Shown: in pieces, positions 11,491-23,539 of the stretch
Numbering within the stretch: the stretch's first letter is position 1
Layout of the letters: each line of letters begins with the position of its first letter
Assembly (NCBI GenBank): GCA_008973525.1
Contig: WACJ01000355.1
Coordinates: forward strand, 186,001-250,000
Origin: Stenopsyche tienmushanensis
Lineage: Eukaryota; Arthropoda; Insecta; Trichoptera; Stenopsychidae
Direction of reading: 5' to 3'
Length of the DNA stretch: 64,000 bases
Notes under the pieces: generated by a model
The model's database searches: none
Told to the model about the DNA's origin: nothing
The model's input: only the letters and a program-made list of their open reading frames with translations
Made by a program: the position numbers and the translations under genes

Positions 11491-13560
11491 GAAACTATTA
11501 TTGGTAAGCAACACTATAGAAGCGCTAACAATAAAAGGGGATCGTAGCTCGGTAGGGATGTTTGTTGAATGATCACAGTTTTAATGCTTAAATTACGCAC
11601 CGTGGATCTGCTGCTATCTTTCATCCCTATATTAAACACGTTAAATAGTTCATAAATAACAAGATTATTATCATTTTCACATAAAAATAAATATAACCTA
11701 TACTTATTAAGCGTACATAAATATTTTTGCAGTCATAATCGCTAAAAAGTAAGTTATGCTCTTAAATGGTAAAGTAGCCTTATAAGGCTAATGAAATGTA
11801 TATTGTAAAAGGAAGTAGACATCCGCTAGATCTAAAGTTGTCACATGCTTAAAGGAATGACAGAAAAACAACTTCACTATGTTTTAAGCCTTAGAAGTGT
11901 CTTTAAGACAAGAATTACTGGTTTTGATTGGCTAAACAAGTCTATAAGTATACAATTTTTTCCCTGTATTAAACTATTTATTGTATTGGGAATGGGAGAT
12001 TTTAAATGTCGATTTCAAATTGCATTTTATATATGCTACATGAAAAGGTAAACGCCACTGTGGAAGACAACATTGTCTGTTAGGGGGGTACTGGCGTGAT
12101 TAAAAACTTTAAAGGGCGTTTAGGTTAATTAGGTGGATATTTTTAATGCTACAGTAGTAATTTAATTGATAATAAGGCCCATAAGGCTTGATGACAGTAT
12201 ATTTTATACCATCACTTGTACTAAAAAATCAAGAAAAAAAAGTCTATGCTCAAATTGATACTTGATATTCAACATATCATATTTAAATCGCCGATGCTTG
12301 CACATAATGGCTATATCTTATAAAGTTTAAGCCTGAATTTTTTTTTCAACCAAACAGCTGCATTACCTGCTTAAAGCCTTATAATTTTAAGCCCTCGACA
12401 GCATAAAAAACACAAATGAGAACAAAATATCGCAACTCGCCGAGGGTGTCTGCTTTCAGATTAACGATGTTTTTCCAGGGAAACCTCCGCTCCGAAAATA
12501 AAGCCATGTTCATGGCAGAGGTAGCCGATTATTGCAGGATATTATGACTCAACCTAATGCAATATTATTGCTTCATTTCATTCGTATAATTCGTTGCGAG
12601 TGAGTCACGAAGTCGCTATCCATAATAATAAACTTATTCTTTCGCGATAGCAGCCCTAAGATCAACAAGGGGAGTCGGTAGGAAGCTCATAATTCCGCGG
12701 GGTTTAACTAGATATCCATTTTAGGACATTTCTGTTTTCCCCGAGGGTAAACTTGTGAATTGATAATGCTTGTAAGTTTGAAAGCGATATGGAAGGAGCG
12801 TGTACAATACATTAAGCTGCAATATTGCTGCAGGACTAATAGTTCAATTATTTTTTTAGTTCCTTCCAGTAGAAGTTACTAAGAGCTTTGCATATATCCG
12901 CTATGAATGTTTTCAGCAAAATACCTAAATATTTGTTTATCCCGGGGTAAAAATATCATTGTGCAGATTAAGTCATTATGTTAACATTTAATGCAGTTTT
13001 TTAACGATTTATCATTTTCAAATGCACAAGAACAATGCGAATATTTTTCATTTGGGCAAAACGACAGTTATTTATGTCAAATAAAACAATGAGTTTTTCA
13101 TACGTGTTCAATTCCCATTCGAATAATATTTACGATTTTTGATTCTCATCCATTATACATGCCATTAAATTCTAGTGACACAATTGTGCGATTTTTCAGC
13201 TATTATTTATGAATTTATTTCAGTATTCGATGAAAAAAGCTACAGATTAATTTACAAATGTGTACAATTTTGGCTAGGTTTTTAAATAATGATGATTTTA
13301 TATCTAATTATCCTAAAATACAGTATATTGAAGAACTAGAGCTGTATTTTATAGTCATTTTGTACGGAGCCATGACTCAGAATATACGTTTTTTTTTTTT
13401 GTTTGTGAAAAAAACAGATTTTTACGTCTTAATATGTGTCATAGATGAGTAAAAAAATTCAATAGATACTTAAGGGATCTTCTTTTAGAGTGAGAGGCAA
13501 TGGTCGAAATTTTGCACCCATTTTATAATACAAAGCTAATTTTTGTTTTAGTCAGTATAT
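11491..13560. other. Spacer; AT-rich with a mixed segment at about 12400-12750
   Basis: No gene is recognised. Frames of 68 and 64 codons (11845-12051, 13258-13452) match nothing known. The segment around 12400-12750 is less AT-rich and may be another non-coding island. Confidence 0.35.
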
Positions 13561-13561
13561 A

Positions 13562-13617
13562 TACAATGTAAATTAGGAAAGCTAAAGTCTACCAAGTTTT
13601 CAACGTTGCGGACATTA
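13562..13617 (+). repeat. Short dispersed repeat F4, copy 1
   Basis: About 56 bp are nearly identical to 20813-20869 in the same orientation, including GGAAAGCTA, AGTCTACCAAG and TTGCGGACATT blocks separated by single-base differences. The family and full length are unknown. Confidence 0.7.
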
Positions 13618-13879
13618 ATAATAAAGATCGTAGGCCTGAATAATTGTACATATCGGTATTAAATTAAAATCTACAAAGCTGCTTTTTTGTCAATAAATAG
13701 ATTGCGTTAATTATTGTTAAATAGATATCATCTTCTCTCGATGCAAGCTGGCTAAGGTTTCGGTAGATGTGGCTAAAGTTGTAAAATAGGAATTTGTAAC
13801 TGTCAAAGCATTGGAATATTATGTACATGTTATATTTATTATAAACAGCTACAATATAGTTTCTGTCAACATTATCGTG

Positions 13880-13927
13880 GTAGACTGCTATGGTAGTCTA
13901 CTATGGTTCTACCATATCATGGTAGAA
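13880..13927. repeat. Two adjacent hairpins just 5' of the LINE fragment
   Basis: GTAGACT (13880-13886) pairs with AGTCTAC (13895-13901), an 8-bp loop apart. TTCTACCAT (13907-13915) pairs with ATGGTAGAA (13919-13927) across a 3-bp loop. Both stems are perfect and share the TGGTAGA/TCTACCA unit. Confidence 0.8.
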
Positions 13928-13944
13928 TAATCTGTACTATGTGA

Positions 13945-15400
13945 TGGAATGGAAAACGGCAGGGCTGGCGCTAATACCGAAACCGGAGAAGGCGACGATA
14001 AGGCCGTTGTGCATGCTGGACGGTCTCGGAAAGACACTAGAGAAGCTCCTTCTCACGAGGATCCAGGCGAAAATTGAAGAGAATCTGTCAAATAGATAAT
14101 ATGAATTCAGACCGGGCCGATCAACGCTTGAAGTTATACAGAGAGTAGTGGAAATGATCTGGAAGGCGTGGAGAGGCTGAGTGAAAAGATGATCACGTTG
14201 GATATCAAGAACGCGTTCAACACTACCAGCTAGGAGCTGTCTAGCTAATCGCTGTTGAGCTCGTCAACGACTACTTAAGAGACCGATATGTCCATCACAA
14301 CGAGACTAATACGATGAAGAAATTGGAGATGGCACACTATGGAACGTCCTCTACAACAGCCTGCTGGAGTTTAAAACGCCAGAAGAAGCAGAACACATTG
14401 CCTTCGCGGATAATGTCGCACTGCTGGTGACAGCTCGGCATCCATGGGAAATGGAGGCAACGGGTATCAAAGCCCTCGCCAGAATCAACGCGTAAATGCG
14501 GGAAAATCGCCTGCAGCTGATGGCAAAGAAAACGGAAGAATGATCTGCAGCAAAAGAAGAAAACCGAAGATTAAACAGTTTGTTGTCAACGATCACGAGG
14601 TTGAATACAGCAAAACGCTGAGTTACCTCAGGATTCTCATGAACAACAAGCTGACCTTCAGAAAACATATTGAAGCAGCTGCGCAGAAGGAGCAGAAGGT
14701 AGCCAGCGAGTTCGGACGGGTTATACTCAACATCGGAGGGCCAAAGCCGTGCAAAAAAAAGCCATAAACAGGGTATATACTTAATCCTTCTGTGCGGATT
14801 CCCGATATAGCATGAGTCGCTCAGACATGAGAGCTACAGAAAGAAGCTGGCAAGAGTCCAACAGCAGGGAGCGCTCCGAGTCACCGCAGCATACAGAACA
14901 GTATCTGAAGAAGCGGTGCTCGTGATTGCTGGACCTCCAAGCAAAGAAAAGGGCCTTGGACTTCGAATATCTCAAAAACTACAACGAGCATGACCAGAAA
15001 CTGAAGGAAGCCTGGCAGCAAAGATGACTTATCCCGATCCGAAAACTTGGTGAAACGACCTACTACTTGACTCAGGTGCTCACAGCAGATTGGCAAGGAG
15101 CATCCGTGGTGTGCCATCCACTGCCACAATACTCAGGGTAGCCGAGTTAAACGTTGACAGCAGTGGTCAGGGCAACATGGCATGGTGGCAAGCAAGAAGA
15201 ACTGGGACCTTTAGAACGATTACGTTGATAAAATTCTGAGCGCTAAAGAGGGCAGTGATAGAGTTCAGGGGGGCAAAGGACAAGGAAGTGGTTTAGTCAG
15301 TAAGAATCTGACACTACCATGGGATCAAACCCAGGGTGTTTTATGTAAAATTCCCCTCCGACAGGAACAAAAGAATTATCTGTACATTTCTTTCTTTGGG
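13945..15400 (+). pseudogene. R1-like non-LTR retrotransposon fragment (reverse transcriptase and 3' region)
   Basis: A 5'-truncated, decayed LINE of R1/TRAS type. From 13952 one frame reads WKTAGLALIPKPEKATIRPL, then CMLDGLGKTLEKLLLTRI and EENLSNR (stop) YEFRPGRST: the reverse transcriptase fingers region. After a frameshift comes TLDIKNAFNT (near 14200), holding the first catalytic Asp. IAFADNVALLVTAR (near 14397) is the FADD box, with its second Asp changed to Asn. Further on come RRKPKIKQFVVNDHEVEYSK, TLSYLRILMNNKLTFRKHIE and AAAQKEQKVAS (about 14550-14710), the thumb and connecting region. The tail (about 14880-15230) holds SEEAVLVIAGPP and other shifted segments. Many stops and frameshifts exclude activity. 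A GC-richer composition than its flanks fits foreign origin. The open frame 14444-14767 is a partial, frame-mixed reading of this element. Confidence 0.9.
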
Positions 15401-16460
15401 TGATAAGAACAACTAGATAGACTGAGACAAGAACTCATATAAAATTTAACAGTAAATAACAAATAATATTACATGATAATGGTTGGTTTAATGAAAAAAT
15501 AATAATATTGGTTGATTTAGAACTTTCACCCTATCCATCTTATTCACTGATCGTTGTGATGATGGTATTATAAAAATAATTGATTACTTTCGGGTCTCCT
15601 ATTTATCGACTTAATTGTGAAGTATTTGTTGTAAAAAACTACATGCACATTTTTATAATGGGAAGGCAAACGAATACGAAAAACCAATCTTTTCAGGATT
15701 TATTGTCCACGAAAAGGCCTTCAACTTAGTAAGAATGTTAACAATTATAGGATTATAGGAGCTCAAAACGCAATAGCCATGTATTATAATATAAATCAGC
15801 AATGTACAGTTACATGGAAAAAATATAATATTTGGCATATAAATGGATATCAATTATTGAAGAGTTAGGACATTAACGAAAATAAATTTGATCATTCGAT
15901 AAGTTCACCAAAAAGTAACATAAAATAAATGAAATTGCTTTTAAGAAGTCTTTCTGCTATGATTTTCAAGTAAATGAAATAAAGTCGAATTATTAACTAA
16001 TTGATTTTATAACGACTAATAATATCAACTATTACAATCAATTTACATTGGTTAATTTGTGGTCGTTATAACCGAGCTTCAAAAGAAAAGGGACTTTTTT
16101 AACTGAAAAATGTATGCAAAATATTATACATCCAGCATTTTATGTAAGAAGAGGGTTGGATGATATTATTAATTATTATGAATCGGAATATTTTTTCAAA
16201 TTGGGATGTTTCGTTTTAGTGTGTAATTGAGTTTTAAAATCATTTTAGAGGGAAAGAAAACTTTGAAATAGTATGATTATAACATAATTCGTCTCAATTG
16301 AGTGAAAAATACACAAACGAAAACTGAAATATAGCTAGCAAAAGCATGTTAGATGTTTGGACAGTTTAAGAAAAACGCAGAATATTTACAAAATGACGGG
16401 AGATGAATATGTTATAAGTATAAGTAAGCACTCAAATCAAACGTACATATCTGCTCAGGA
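15401..16460. other. AT-rich spacer
   Basis: No gene, repeat or motif that I can support. One 66-codon minus-strand frame (15653-15853) is unrecognised. Confidence 0.4.
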
Positions 16461-17090
16461 AATATCCTGTGGAAATGTGCGTACGATATAGAATTCAAGG
16501 ATCGCTCCTTGAAAAGGTGATACTTTGTGGAAATACATATATGTATGAATCAAACCCAGATACACATCGTTGCGGGGGTGAATCCGGCGAATTGTTGAAA
16601 AATTCCCGCGATCAATCATCCCTTAGCGATACGTTGATCAATACAATACAATTTGGGAAGACATATTTTTCATCGGTCTCCACCCTTCTACGGTTAGGTT
16701 TGAATAGCGATCATAAATTGTTAAGAGCCGGCAATTAATTCCACATCCGCCGTGCCACAAATATATAATTGTTTTATTAGTCTTATTTATGACTGTAATT
16801 GATCAATAAATAATTCGCAGTCGCACAAACGCACATACTTGCGAAACAACTTTCGACCGGGCCCCCAAAATTTTGAGCTTTCAAACAAGAATAATAATAC
16901 AGTAAACTCGCGATTATCCGCCCCCGAGCCGGGGGGGTTGGGGACAAGTCTAAATGATTGAACAACACGATATATTTATTGTATAATGGGGTCACATAAT
17001 TGAATAAACGTTTTTCGATTCGGCCGATTTTGGCATTAACGGCTTGGCACTGTCGCAAATTACCATAAATAAACCTATTTTCATCAGGAC
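16461..17090. other. Mixed-composition island
   Basis: Frames of 89 codons (plus, 16469-16738) and 91 codons (minus, 16783-17058) are unrecognised. CpG and GC content are higher than in the flanks, with a GAGCCGGGGGGGTTGGGG run near 16925. A candidate regulatory or other non-coding island; no coding evidence. Confidence 0.2.
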
Positions 17091-17261
17091 CATTTAGTTT
17101 ATTTTAATTTGCAAAATACTAAAAATATACTAAATCCAAACCCCATATCACAACATATAAATCCATATCTTATATTCTTTAAAAATACACATATGAAATA
17201 CAATGATTCGAACTTGTAGAATGTGTGATGTATGACACAACATACTTATTAGACAATTTAA

Positions 17262-17849
17262 GGGACGTTTCTACCTCATTGGTTTAAAAATATTTATTCT
17301 TCGTGTATCAAAAAGAACCAATGTTTAAGAACACGTTCAGTAAATTTCAAGTCGATATTAATGAAGTTATAGATCGACGAGGAGAAGCTGCACTTTGCAG
17401 AGCTGAGGAGAACTACTTTTTCCAAACTCATGGAAATGCTTTCACACACCTTAAATGAGCATTCTTTATGAATTTTTGCAGGCACGTGTATAATAAACGT
17501 CTTCATCGTATAGACTACAATTACCCAAAAATATTTAAAAGTGTTGATTTAATGTACAAAAAACTACAAAAAATTGGTAAAAACACACATTTTTCTTCAA
17601 TCGCTCACTATTTTTTAATATTTCTTCCTAATTATAGTTTATAATATACACGATATTACATAAGGCTAAAATATGTTTAATTTTTTTACTCCAAATTACC
17701 TGTCCAGGACTTAGGACTTCCATGGTGAAGAATATCATCGCTCGTCCATTGACATACGTGGCTCCCCACACTCCCATTACTATACTTTTTCAAGCTTTAA
17801 AAAATATTTTTATGTTTAATAAAGAAACCCAACAAGATAGAAACGTCCC
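17262..17849. mobile_element. 588-bp inverted-repeat element (MITE B) flanked by TTAA
   Basis: The left end GGGACGTTTCTACCTCATTGG is matched in reverse complement at the right end (GGGACGTTTCTATCTTGTTGG), the first 12 bases perfectly. TTAA lies directly outside both ends (17258-17261 and 17850-17853), as expected for the TTAA target duplication of piggyBac-type elements. The interior has no recognisable transposase; the 70-codon minus frame inside it is not known. This is a structurally complete non-autonomous element, distinct in end sequence from MITE A. Confidence 0.85.
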
Positions 17850-18196
17850 TTAAACTAGTATATGATTGATTTTCAAAGATAAGACTAAAAAAATGTGTAA
17901 ATTTCATTAAATTAATTCAACTATCTTATATTGTATTTTTACTCTTATTACACCTATATTTATGTAATGTGATAAAATTAAATTGAATAACTTAAAAATT
18001 AATAACATTAATAATTACATACATGGCATGGATACATTTCTGCTGTCGCAAATGATAATTTGCTATCAAAATGTGATGTCTTACCTGAAACAATAAAGAA
18101 TATAGTTATAAAGTATCCTAGAATGTGACTATGAAATATATAATATAATATATTTAAATGGATTAATGGTATTCATACAGTTCATTATATTTTTAA

Positions 18197-18580
18197 GGGG
18201 GGTAAACCTGATTAGGAGGCTTAATTTTTTTTAATAAGGAAAAAATATTTAGGGTTTATTAAAATTTAGAAAATATTTTGAAATATATTTAGAATTTTTT
18301 TCAAGTAATTTCTGCAAGAAATAGTCGAGTTATAAGCTGTTGCCTTTGGAAGGTCGCCATCAAAGTTTGCTTATTTAGCATTTTTTTGCACCTCTCTTAC
18401 AATTTAACAAATAATATCATCCCAAACTTGCAATTATTGCAAGTAATTTTTTTAAGACAATAATAAATGACATAAACTGTTTAACTTCTTAGTGTTGCCT
18501 TTATTATTGAATAGTTTCACTAACAATTTATGGAATAAAAGGATATCGATTTTTCAAATCATCTAATCTGATTTCTCTCC
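18197..18580. mobile_element. 384-bp inverted-repeat element (MITE A, copy 2) flanked by TTAA
   Basis: The ends GGGGGGTAAACCTGATTAGG and, in reverse complement, GGAGAGAAATCAGATTAGAT are degenerate versions of the MITE A ends at 1554-2250. TTAA stands on both sides (18193-18196 and 18581-18584). The interior shares the GTTATAAGCT and GGAAGGTCGCCATCA blocks with copy 1 but is about 310 bp shorter, so it carries internal deletions. The greater divergence of its ends suggests it is older than copy 1. Confidence 0.8.
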
Positions 18581-18589
18581 TTAAATATC

Positions 18590-19310
18590 ATTAGATGATC
18601 TTATATGCTACTCTGAAGATTTCTTGAAAAAATATCAATCATACTATTCATTAGGTTCCTATAAAGACAACAATAACCATATGATAATTATAAGCATATT
18701 ATATAAAAGAAATTTATCCAAATCGAACTAATGTAATAAAAAATCACTGATTATCCACATTTCATTTCATCATGTTAATCAAGAATCACATTTAATCAAC
18801 CCCAGTTGTGAAAATACTGAGCGTTGAAACATATTAAAAAATCTATATCATCTAATGGTGTTAATTTCAGAAGAATATTTATAATTATTTTAAGCTGGCC
18901 TCATCCATTTTGTCTTAAATATTTTTATGATTTCATCCATTCATCCGGTTATCCATCATATTTTATCATTTTGATAGCATTTCATGACAGTCTTCATTCA
19001 TTTTTCATCTATTCATCCCGCCACATGACCTGTCCAATCATATTTTAAGCACACGCGTTCATGCTGTCTTCATTTTTACATCTTTCTTGCGAGAAGCATT
19101 TTGTTAATCTCGACATACTGTCATTGATCGCATTAAACTTTCGCTTAAATGATTATCGATAAATTGTACTGAAATACAATAATAAATATCAGGCTTTGCG
19201 ATTGAAATTTGATACACTTGAATGAAAAATTTGCTGAAATTATTCGGGACGTACCTTTATTCATGTGCTAATTTATTCCGTCTATGAGATGCCAAAGCTT
19301 ATTGAATCAT
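18590..19310. other. AT-rich spacer
   Basis: Nothing recognised. A 74-codon frame (18824-19048), rich in I, F, S and H, reflects base composition rather than a known protein; a CATCCATT/TCATCC-rich stretch underlies it. Confidence 0.4.
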
Positions 19311-19319
19311 CCAATCTAC

Positions 19320-19740
19320 AGTGGGATCAGTGCCCACTGATTGACTCCTGATTACATTATCCAAGACTTGTTATCGCGCAGGAGGATTTTGGGGTCCCAA
19401 ATTACCCCTCTTTGGCAAGGAGGTTGGGTGGGGTCAAACGCGCCGAAAACCGACAGCGGACGCGATATTTTCTCCGACGAAAATAAACAATTCACTCCCC
19501 CACGGTCAAAATTTAATAATCTGCCTAACGTCGGATTACCCAAAAAGTTTACATTCGGCCCTTCGAATTTATTAAACTGGAATTATATTCGATATCAAAC
19601 AAATTGCCGGGCGTTAAATGAGAATTTCGGTATTGATGTTTACTCTTATTTGGAGAGCTCAAATACTAAGGGCGCGAGGGCTCCTCTCATGGTTTTAATA
19701 CTTCCCGCATTATTGACAAGTATATATAAGTGACTATCAT
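19320..19740. other. Mixed-composition island with a 130-codon open frame, coding status doubtful
   Basis: An open frame runs from 19341 to 19733 on the plus strand, with a 63-codon frame opposite (19352-19543). The predicted protein has no domain, repeat, signal peptide or membrane segment that I recognise. I could not link it to splice partners. The block is more GC-balanced and CpG-containing than its flanks, which lengthens chance frames. It could be a conserved non-coding element, or less likely an orphan exon. Confidence 0.2.
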
Positions 19741-20152
19741 ACACAGGGATCGAGAGGATAAACAAAATGCCTTTTTTTCTTCATAAGACCTATTATCTTC
19801 CGTCCAATAACAGTGGATGGATCATATAGTGTACTGTTGCTCTACATAGTGTTTTCATTCATTATTAATTTCGTTCTATCGGATTAAATGTACGGAAATT
19901 GGATTTTAGATGAATACCTTTTTGGCTCAACTGAAAAAGCAATCATCAACTACTTTTGTATGTAATACATGTCGATGTATTCCAATCCAAAGCTCTATGG
20001 AAAAAATAATTATTTTTTTACAAATGGATCATTCGACCTAGCGTAACAAAACCATAATAGCAATCTTTAATGAAACATTCAAAATATTATCATATTTTAA
20101 TAGAAAACAACGAAAAAATCAACTATTACCTTGTTGGGTATCGAATTTTCAT

Positions 20153-20180
20153 CAGTGGCTCTCAAACGTTTCGCGATAGT
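20153..20180 (+). mobile_element. Possible hAT terminus
   Basis: CAGTGGCTCTCAAACGTTT closely resembles the CAGTGGTTCTCAAACTTTT type of hAT terminal inverted repeat. No matching right end or transposase was found nearby, so it is either a solitary end of a decayed element or a chance match. Confidence 0.3.
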
Positions 20181-20812
20181 CAAACAAAGGACCATCAGCT
20201 CGTACGACCTAATTCGATTCCTAAAAGACGACCACTAAGCGGGCCATCCTAATTTTCGAACCCTTATTTCCCATAAAAGCAATATTATAAATTGGGGCTT
20301 TGTTATCGGAAGCATTTCTCTCCCCATAAGATACCAAAATACGCCATTAAAACAAATACATGTAAGATAAATACATTTAAATATAAGAACTCACGGAGGC
20401 AAAATTATATCACAAAATAATACAGCATGCGATTTAATGGCATTAAAGGATTGTATTCAAGCTTTTTATGCATATTATGCAATCATTAAGAAATTAAATT
20501 CAACGCCTTGATGATGTAATATATACACTTGTAACATGATTTATATACTACTGACAATAAGTTTGTAAACGATATATTTTGGAAGATAATATCATTAAGT
20601 TGTCTTCAGAAACCGTAGTAGATTTTGGGCGGTCCGGTATTTTCCTGTACGTCAAATTCCCAATCGCCTGATGTCTTCTAATGATACAATACAGCGCTTC
20701 TTAAACTTATGTAATCAACTTTTTAATGCACATTATGATGTATTATTGAATAAAAAAGCTCTAGCTTTGAAAATATTAAAGAAAGGAATTATTAATTATG
20801 GTTGAGTAATTT

Positions 20813-20869
20813 AATACAATGTAAATCAGGAAAGCTACAGTCTACCAAGCTTTCAATATTGCGGACATT
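20813..20869 (+). repeat. Short dispersed repeat F4, copy 2
   Basis: This is the counterpart of 13562-13617, same orientation, with scattered substitutions. Flanking sequence outside the block is not clearly alike. Confidence 0.7.
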
Positions 20870-20879
20870 GAGTGACAAT

Positions 20880-22760
20880 TTTCTATTTGAATTTATTGGC
20901 CTGATAACATAGTTCAATGTGGTATTGTTAGCCATCTGCAATCTAAGAAGGTCATCACATTAAAAGACAATGGAAGAAAATGTGAATGTGTTAAAAGTCA
21001 ACCTCAATTAAATTAAATCAAGCGAGTCTACCTTATAAATGAAAGGAAAAGTGAATGTTTTTCCCAAGAAAAGTGATTCCTGAGAAAAAAATATGTAAAA
21101 GCGATGATGTAAGCCAGAAGATTATCATGTGAAAAATATCCCATTCAATGGAATTGCTTTCTTTCAAAATTTGCGTGAAAGCATTCATTTCATGCTGAAC
21201 AATAATTTTTAACCAACTATGACAAATTTACGTCGCAAACACATACAAAGTTGAAGAACCCCTTAAATAACAATACGTTCCGTATCCATTACAACAAATC
21301 GTTAAATCTCCTTTCAGCATCCTCGTCAGGTTTTCCATCACCTACTGAGACACCTGCTTCCTTTTTTTCGCTAAAATTATATTACTACACCGGGATGTTA
21401 TTGCATTCACAAACACCTGAACCGGAAAAATTTCGGAAAAACCGGTGTAATTTTAATTTATTAGCTCGCTTGAGATACCTTTATTTACTTTCCATTTGCA
21501 GATATATGCCCGACAAGCGAGGGTCAAATTCTCCTTTTTGAAAAAATCCTTATCGTCCCTTGATATAAGGCCCGCTTGGTACACGGGTCGTTACACCATT
21601 GATAAGAAAAGCCATTCATTTTACAAGCGGTAAAGTGGTGAAAATAAAAAAAGGAGAAAGTCTGAAGAGCTAACTTTAGTCCTATTAAACAAACGACCAA
21701 TCCAGATATCTAGATAACGCGAGTGGCGCTATTAATTTTCATTTTCAACACGTGTAACCGTCTCAATTAGCATATCTTCATCATAATTATGCAATCAGAT
21801 TTATTTATGCAAAATTATATCAATGCGGAATAAATCTCGGAAGCGTTCTGAGATATTTATTGAGGACGACTATGAATAGAAACAGATCCATTGGACCGAA
21901 ATCCGGCATGTGGATATCAACATGGAGCCATTTAACAAATGCTCAAATCATTCTTCGATGGCTTAGCAGTGTGAATATTTTGGATATAAATATTCAATAC
22001 CAAATCCTACAAAAAGATGAAAAAAATATCCTACCATTACCAAATTATCAAATTCGATTAATTTTTGGATTTCAATTTCTTTTTTATACCGTCTTAGAAT
22101 ACCATTATTTTCAAGCAGTAATGCTATTTCACTGCTCTAATAGTTGTGGAGGCATTGAACATGTTTCTTGTAAAAGCATTGTAACTCTTCGACAACAGTT
22201 TCTACTCCCACATTGTGGTTTATGTCTCAAATACATCTGGAGCTATTTTTTTAAACTTATTAAAGTAGCATTTACGTTAAAATTGTAATGCAAAAGCTTT
22301 ATATTTTGCTCGTGTAAATCAAGCTTGTAATAATACAATATTTTCTTGCTTTTTTTGTTAATAAAATTGATACAAACCGACTCGAATTCCTTTAATATAT
22401 ATTTCGCAGTCCAATCATCTTAACATAGTCAACCTACAATTTCTTAGATGTTTCTTCTGTATTTACAGTATTTCCATTATAATTACAATGCAGTTAGTAC
22501 ACATTGTTGGAGTAGTTTCATAGAAAATTACATAAATATGATAAAATGACAAGAACGCCACTCGTAGAACTCTGATTAGATTGAAATAGTAACCATTATA
22601 TTATTTCAGTAGAATATAAAAAGACTATTTACATTTTAAGCTGGAATATACTTATTTAATTTTCTCGGTTTTATATTTCCCGATTGATTATTTTATAACA
22701 AAGCCAATTCCCACTGATTTCATATAATTTTCAAAGTACATTTGGGTCTGTTTTTATGCG
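20880..22760. other. Spacer with unrecognised open frames
   Basis: Frames of 96 codons (21251-21541) and 142 codons (21860-22288) are present on the plus strand. The second is the longest in the window. It is rich in I, L, F, Q and C and shows no domain that I recognise; no splice sites, poly-A context or family match support it as a gene. I treat both as probably non-coding. The interval 21540-21860 is mixed composition; the rest is AT-rich. Confidence 0.25.
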
Positions 22761-22769
22761 ATAGATACG

Positions 22770-22890
22770 CATATTAAAAAAATCACACATAAAAAACTGA
22801 GGGAGAGGTTCCATTATTTTTAAAAACCGCATAACTTCAAATCATTGTAATAGAATGTACCAAAAATCGCATAAAAAAGATTATAATTTT
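22770..22890 (-). repeat. Short dispersed repeat with AGTTATGCGGTTT core, reverse copy
   Basis: In reverse complement this segment reads CTTTTTTATGCGATTTTTGG, TACATTCTATTACAATG, TTTGAAGTTATGCGGTTTTT, then a TGGAAC block and a TTTTTTATGTGTGA block, colinear with 6405-6510. It confirms the repeat as a dispersed family of at least two long copies plus a fragment at 5794-5835. Confidence 0.6.
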
Positions 22891-23079
22891 TTTTAATCTC
22901 AGATTTGCTTTTTTAAGTATATTTTATTCAATAATCATACAAATTATCGTTATCAGCCAGCATACGTTTATTCGTCATCTTTCTGTGTAAAAATCGTCTT
23001 TTTTAAAATCGCCGATTAACATTAAAGAAGTAAGACACAATGTTGTATCCAAATCCAGTGATTTAGAATGAGCATTTTT

Positions 23080-23214
23080 ACAGGTTAATCTACTAACAAT
23101 GATATATGAATGATATAATTCATGTTTACTTGAAGAAATTACCGAAAATTGTGTGCTATCGACAGTGTACATTTATTTAAATACATGTTTAATACACGCT
23201 GCGATGGTCCTGGC
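23080..23214 (+). repeat. Dispersed repeat F1, copy d (plus strand, one end)
   Basis: This segment matches the reverse complement of 50014-50150 with few changes: AATGATAT, ATGTTTACTTGAAG, a TGTGTGCTATCGA block, the ATTTATTT run and the terminal AATACACGCTGCG followed by GGTCCTGGCAG. It defines one end of the family, close to CGGTCCTGACAG or its complement CTGTCAGGGCCG. Confidence 0.7.
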
Positions 23215-23539
23215 AGATAAGTGGATTTGTACGAATAATAAGTGGTGGACATGCAAATATAGCATTTAAGTTTATCATGATTTTAAATTATATCACTACT
23301 CTAAGGGGGTTCAACTCTGCGATGATTTAACCATTATTTTTTTTACGTAGTTCGTGATATGGAGACATGCAATTGTTAAGCTTTTGAGAAGATTTGCCAG
23401 ATTTAAAAACAATTCCATTCGCTCATCGCTCTATACATACTCACACTATAACGGTTGTAACTTGTCACATGTAACCATCAAAAAATCTCATACCTATTAT
23501 ATGGTGGATAAATAAGGACAAAATACATTATTTCTTCTT

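Noticed and set aside
14444..14767. 107-codon frame as an independent gene
   Set aside because: Its second half is the thumb region of the LINE reverse transcriptase and its first half is a frame-shifted reading of the same element.
21860..22288. 142-codon open frame, the longest in the window
   Set aside because: No domain, signal or family is recognisable and composition is dominated by I, L, F and Q as expected from AT-rich DNA; no splice or neighbour evidence.
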